A DNA stretch of 64,000 nt from NCBI GenBank assembly GCA_047967505.1, contig CM106539.1; one strand, written 5' to 3'. This document shows, piece by piece, positions 59,805-64,000 of the stretch. The translations under genes were made by a program, and so were the position numbers. Source of the stretch: Dipteris shenzhenensis. Taxonomy: Eukaryota > Polypodiophyta > Polypodiopsida > Gleicheniales. How positions within the stretch are numbered: position 1 is the first letter of the stretch; every line of letters starts with the position of its first letter. The notes under the pieces were generated by a model, which was not told the DNA's origin, searched no databases, and saw nothing but the letters and a program-made list of their open reading frames with translations.

Positions 59805-60601
59805 TCACCGTGGATATGTCTGAGTTGGCGGCTGAGACAAGTGAAGTTTTTGTTCCATGGCCTGCATCATGTCTTCTTTCAGCTTCATGGTCATGGCCTC
59901 TAGGCAATCTTCATTTGATGTTTCGGCAATGGACTTTGATTTGCCCTTTTTTAAGTGCTTATCTCGTGCACTAGATCTGCTGTCATCACTGCTAGTGTCA
60001 GAGTCAATCATGCCATCCTCAATATCAATGGTTACCACATGAGCAATAATGAACGTTTCATAGCTGCTAAACTTTTTCATATTCTTTCGGATTTTCTTCT
60101 TAGTCCTGTAATGAACCAGGCCGTGAGGTACTTTGCATCGATGCGTGGGTCACATTTGGCAATTAATCTTTTCATCTTACCCAGGTACGTGCGTACATCT
60201 TCTCAACAGCCTTATTCGATCTTGCTTAGTTAGAGAGCAGGATCATCTTGTAGCCTCTTTGTTTGAAAGCGTCTTTTAAATTTTGTTTGAAGTAGGTCCC
60301 ATGTGGCGCGCTCTTCCACTAGAAGGTTTAGGTACCATTTAGACGCTTCATCAGTTAAGGCCATGGGAAACCAAGCCACCTTGGTTTCATGGGATTGATC
60401 TCCGCATGCTCGGCATGTGGCATCAAAATGCTGGAGGAATCGAGTTGGATCTCCCCTACCATTATATTTGGGAAGTTCCAGTTTTCCCAAGGGGTGCCTG
60501 CCTTGAGTGTTATTATTTCTTCGATTAAAGAAATTATCAGCCTCTGCCTCGAGGTCGATATCCCCATCATTGTTGCGACACTGTAAGACTTTCGTCTTCA
60601 T
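59805..60601 (-). pseudogene. Gypsy gag core
   Basis: 60601-60230 contains the Retrotrans_gag core (KLELPKYNGRGDPTRFLQHF, WFPMALTDEASKWYLNL, TWDLLQTKFKRRF). The following stretch 60080-59805, in another frame, is Ser/Asp/Lys-rich linker sequence. Two or more stops or shifts intervene. Confidence 0.85.
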
Positions 60602-60610
60602 TGGGGGTTG

Positions 60611-60835
60611 CAGGGTTTAGGATGAGTTTAAGGGTTAGAAGGGGGTTCCAGAGTTAGAAGGAGTTCCAAGGTTTAGAAGGAGGTCCAAGGTTTAGAAGGA
60701 GGTTCCAAGGTTTAGAATTAGAAGAGGTTCCAAGGTTTAGAAAGAGGTTCCAGAGTTTAGAAGGAGGTTCCAAGGTTTAGAGAGGTTCCAGAGTTTAGAA
60801 AAGATTCCAAGGTTAGAAGGAGGATCCAAGATTCA
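60611..60835. repeat. Degenerate GTTCCAAGGTTTAGAAGGAG tandem repeat
   Basis: A roughly 20-base unit with small variants repeats about ten times, directly upstream of the Gypsy gag start. Confidence 0.9.
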
Positions 60836-60959
60836 GGGTAGAGTACATGGTGGAGAACTCGTCTTCCTCGTAGATCATGGAGGTTAAGGGTTGAGGAACT
60901 AAGGGTTTAGGGGGAGCATAGGAGTGGGAGAGGAAGGTGTAAGAGCATGGGGGAAAGAA

Positions 60960-61135
60960 GAGAGAGGAGGGAGGAGGAGGAGGAGGAGGAGGAGGAGGAG
61001 GAAGGAGGAGGAGGGAGAAGGAGGGAGAAGGAGGAGGAGGAGGAGGGAGGAGAAGGGAGGAGGAGGGAGAAGGGAGGAGGAGGAGAAGGGAGGAGGAGGG
61101 AGGAGGAGGGAGGAGGAGAGGAAGAGGATGGGTTG
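60960..61135. repeat. (GGA)n-rich low-complexity tract
   Basis: Nearly pure purine on the plus strand, made of GGA, GGAGAA and GGGA units. Pro/Ser/Leu-rich and Glu/Arg-rich frames across it are artefacts. Confidence 0.95.
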
Positions 61136-61364
61136 CAAGGTTGGAGGAGAGGGGAGGAGGAGTTGCAAGGTTAGAACATGCTTTTGGATGTGGAGTGCAA
61201 GGAAACATGGACACTTGAGACAATTGCTTGGAATACCAAAGTAGAACTCAACACAATGCCCCAAAGAGTGTGGGCTTCATTCCATTATGGGGTATTTATA
61301 CAAGTTGGAGAGCTTCTCTCTCTATATGTAGGAATTGTAAGACATTCTCTCTCTACATGTAGAG
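61136..61364. other. No gene recognised between GGA tract and minisatellite
   Basis: Short interval without a recognisable frame. Confidence 0.5.
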
Positions 61365-61711
61365 CTTGCATATAGAAGTCGCATGTAGGGGTTGCATGTA
61401 GGAGTTGCATGTAGAACTCGCATGTAGGAGTCGCATGTAGAACTCGCATGTAGAACTCGCATGTAGGAGTTGCATGTAGAACTTGCATGTAGGATTTGAG
61501 TTGCATGTAGAACTCGCATGTAGGAGTGGCATGTAGGAGTTGCATGTAGAACTCGCATGTAGAACTCGCATGTAGAACTCGTATGTAGAACTCGCATGTA
61601 TGACTCGCATGTAGGAGTTGCATGTAGAACTTGCATGTAGAACTCGCATGTAGGAGTTACATGTAGAAGTTGCATGTAGCAATCGTATGTAGAACTTGCA
61701 TGTAGAACATG
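61365..61711. repeat. GCATGTAGAACTC/GCATGTAGGAGTT minisatellite
   Basis: About 25 units of 13-14 bases, each with GCATGTAG and two alternating tails (AACTC and GAGTT). Arranged head to tail. Confidence 0.95.
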
Positions 61712-62372
61712 CAAGTTGGATTTCTAAGGGGGATTATTTCTAGCCTTATGCAAGTACAAGCGGAGCTTTGCCCTGCTACTCTACACACACATTCTGTTCT
61801 ACCTAAGTCCATGTTGGCATAGAGACAACACTTTTCCTTACACCTCCCTAGCTTCTATATATCTCAAAACCTCCCTTCACCAATTTTCCTCATCCCTTAC
61901 TCTTTCTACTTACACCCTCCCTTTACAATATTCCTAATTTTTACCCTTTATAATCCTTATACTCACTCTTGTTCACTCCACTCTACCTATCACTCATATG
62001 TCTACAATAAGCTTGATCGGTTTGTGGCTAAGTGTTAATTTTTACTGTAACCCCAATAACAAGGGAGGGGTGTTTATGACACCTGTCTTCCCAACTAAGG
62101 TAAAATCTGGTTCTCACCAATTTTCTTGTTGGATGGTGGTAGGTAGGTAGACTCCCCTCTTCAATAAAAGTGATGCTTACCAAGACTTATCCAAGCTCAA
62201 CTTCTATACAGTTTCTGCAAAGTTATTTCTACAAAAGGATCCATTGCTAGTTTCCTTTATAAACAAGGATTCACCGACTTGTACAAACATTTTCGTTAAT
62301 GCAATTAGCTCTATTTCATTTTCTAGCTTCGCTCTTTTGTCTTTTCACTGTGCAAAGGGGTGTTGTAAAATC

Positions 62373-62375
<3 letters not shown>

Positions 62376-62411
<36 letters not shown>
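62376..62411. repeat. (TC)n microsatellite
   Basis: Eighteen or so uninterrupted CT units. Confidence 0.95.
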
Positions 62412-62413
<2 letters not shown>

Positions 62414-62743
62414 CCCTTGGGGACCCTTGTGACTGCAAGTGTGCATGATGGGTCCACATGACTTTTATGCTACGACCCCCTGCATTGGTATGGGAGAGGA
62501 GTATCCTAACACTTGTTCAACACTTTGATGACCTTGGATATTATTATTGAAAGTTTTATGAAACCTATCAGATGGCTTTTCATAATTGGAATGAAACCTT
62601 CCAAAACCTTACAACCCGTTTTGGCTTTCCACCTACTTCGCAAGAGCTCTAGAGAATCATTGTTAGCAGTTGGTGGGCTAGCAAATCATTGCTCCTAGGT
62701 GCTAGGCAGTGAGTCTTCCACCACCTACCACATATATATAGAC

Positions 62744-62769
62744 GTGTGTGTGTGTGTGTGTGTGTGTGT
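62744..62769. repeat. (GT)n microsatellite
   Basis: Thirteen GT units. Confidence 0.95.
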
Positions 62770-62935
62770 TTACAATACATGTGCAAACCAATTCTCTATA
62801 CTGTTGAGTTTTAATTCAACTTATACAATTAAGTATAATAGAATTCACACTTAACAATGTTTTGTCTAGTGTACATTCGTTTGTTTTTTGTGTTGCCATG
62901 TATTTATTACTAGGTTAAGCTCTATTTAAGATCTC

Positions 62936-62957
62936 ATATATATATATATATATATAA
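62936..62957. repeat. (TA)n microsatellite
   Basis: Eleven TA units. Confidence 0.9.
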
Positions 62958-63399
62958 ATATTTAAAAGTGAAAGAAAAGAAGAGAAAATTTCCCTAAATG
63001 GTCTTTAACAAGACACATTTATAGAAAGAAAAAAACCGGACTATAATCTAATTTGTTAAGTCTAAACCACAATAGACATATATAAATAACTACAATCATA
63101 CATAAATTATATATATATACACACACACACACTCTTAAACATACTATATAGACAAATAAATAATCAAAAATCTAAATATCTTTTCTAATGGCTCTACTAA
63201 AATTACAAAAGCACTATCTTTCAACTCACGCACTCGATTTGCATGCAAATTTATTTAACAAGTTCATAATTTTGAGCTCTAATTGATTCGACATTTTCTA
63301 ATCGCATTAAATCTAGAGAGATTGAGAAATTTGCAGGAACACGTCTCATTATTTTATACCCACAAGGGTATAGTGCAAGGGTTTTGATAGAGGATCTTC

Positions 63400-63766
63400 C
63401 AATCCTTCTAGGGCACTTTAGTCTAAGGACAAATCACAGTGGAAGGCATTGCAAGTAAAGTTATACACAAGCATTGGTCTCGCATCTTCAACGCAATTGC
63501 CAACCAAGGAAATCACGAGGTGATGAGCTTAGCAGTTCAACTTCTGTACGGTATCTTGCATTCTATTGGGTGCCAACCTTCATAGCAACAGTGCTATTTC
63601 CATTCTCCAGAACTCCTTTAAACACAAAGTTCCTCTCTCCGTCCACCAAGAACCAATTCTGTGCAAAATTCTTTGTAATGGCTCTAAGCTTCGCATTAGT
63701 TGACTCAACAAAAGTAACCAAAGAGAGCCAAGAATTTTGATATAAGCATTGTGTATAATTTTGCAT
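63400..63766 (-). pseudogene. Receptor-like kinase fragment (N-lobe), decayed
   Basis: On the minus strand, 63766-63563 reads LRAITKNFAQN ... DGERNFVFKGVLENGNSTVAMKV. This resembles the start of a plant receptor-like kinase domain: AT.NF, a glycine loop before VFKGVL, and the VAK lysine. The glycine loop is ruined (DGERN). Past a stop come YRTEVELLSS and, in a shifted frame, HHLVISLVGNCVEDARPMLV, the expected YRTEVELLS ... HHLVSLVGYCVED blocks. No C-lobe (HRD, DFG) was found, so only about 120 residues of the domain remain. Confidence 0.6.
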
Positions 63767-64000
63767 TCACCAACCTCTTCCCAATGTTAGCCTTTGCTAC
63801 AAGTAGTTGTCCTTCTACTTTGGCAAGTGTAAAAGCACAATCTTTGAATTCTACAAAAGGACACCAAAATATATCTATGAATTTTTAAAGGTTGGGAGAC
63901 CTTATTTGAAATGCTGCTGCTTGGGATAAAAGATGATAAATTGTAAAGCACAACCTTTGTGGTTCAACCATGCCATATGGTTCACATGAGGGCAACATCT
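63767..64000. other. No gene recognised at the right edge
   Basis: Sequence upstream of the kinase fragment. No extracellular or membrane domain of a kinase could be read. Confidence 0.5.

Larger units (their letters stand above)
56547..60601 (-). mobile_element. Decayed Gypsy-type element: gag, zinc knuckle, protease, RT, start of RNase H
   Basis: Six broken frames on the minus strand follow the Ty3/Gypsy order. The RNase H is cut off at 56547 and no integrase or 3' LTR follows; the MULE lies immediately beyond. No 5' LTR or PBS was identified upstream of 60601, where repeats begin. The frameshifts between gag, protease and RT are too many for an active element. Confidence 0.85.
61712..63389. 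other. No gene recognised; AT-rich with microsatellites
   Basis: Contains (TC)n at 62376-62411, (GT)n at 62744-62769 and (TA)n at 62936-62957. No frame with a recognisable domain. Confidence 0.6.

Noticed and set aside
60813-61264. Pro/Leu/Ser-rich frames on the minus strand
   Set aside because: Produced by the GGA-rich simple repeat.
61365-61711. CRISPR-like array
   Set aside because: Units are contiguous 13-14-base repeats without unique spacers, in a eukaryotic genome; it is a minisatellite.

Overview
This is a transposon-rich piece of a plant nuclear genome. Evidence: spliced genes with GT-AG introns, a plastid-lipase gene of the land-plant PLIP family, plant-type L1, Copia, Gypsy and MULE elements, and abundant microsatellites. 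Two items are unusual for a flowering plant: a spliced gene that looks like a ParB-like domain fused to an N4/N6-type DNA methyltransferase, and a Penelope-like reverse transcriptase remnant. Together they make a non-flowering lineage (fern, lycophyte, bryophyte or conifer) more likely; a fern is my best guess, with low confidence.

Layout. 1-6.9 kb is mostly unassigned AT-rich DNA holding one 5'-truncated LINE (2784-3644). 6.9-9.9 kb (minus strand) is the only host gene that looks intact: a five-exon plastid lipase (PLIP-like), about 833 residues. 10.4 kb holds a small inverted-repeat element. 11.6-22.5 kb is a nested pair: a non-autonomous LTR element (11629-22461, target duplication ACAAA) into whose primer-binding site a nearly complete 7.25-kb L1-type LINE (14699-21953, 14-bp target duplication) has inserted. 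22.9-24.4 kb carries a decayed Penelope-like reverse transcriptase. 24.4-26.4 kb has long CA/GA microsatellites. 27 kb has a retropepsin fragment.

28.6-38.5 kb is a plus-strand Gypsy-type element (LTR with TATA box, PBS, gag, start of protease) broken by two minus-strand Copia elements: a complete but decayed one (31661-37255) inside gag, and a 5'-truncated one (38457-about 40510) abutting the protease.

42.9-46.7 kb (minus strand) is the most interesting locus: a ten-exon gene with an N-terminal ParB/sulfiredoxin-like region and a C-terminal beta-class methyltransferase core (motif IV before motif I). Its introns and phases are consistent across the last eight exons, but exons 1-2 carry frameshifts and a stop. 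47.9-49.3 kb is an array of alternating inverted repeats, and 49.3-52.5 kb is full of short tandem duplications. 53.1-56.3 kb is a decayed MULE transposase with zinc finger, DDE-type core and SWIM finger. 56.5-60.6 kb is a decayed minus-strand Gypsy gag-protease-RT. 60.6-61.7 kb is minisatellites, and the right end holds a receptor-kinase fragment (about 63.4-63.8 kb).

All reading was by eye: homologies are motif-level judgements, exon borders are predictions, and no tRNA, rRNA or CRISPR was recognised.
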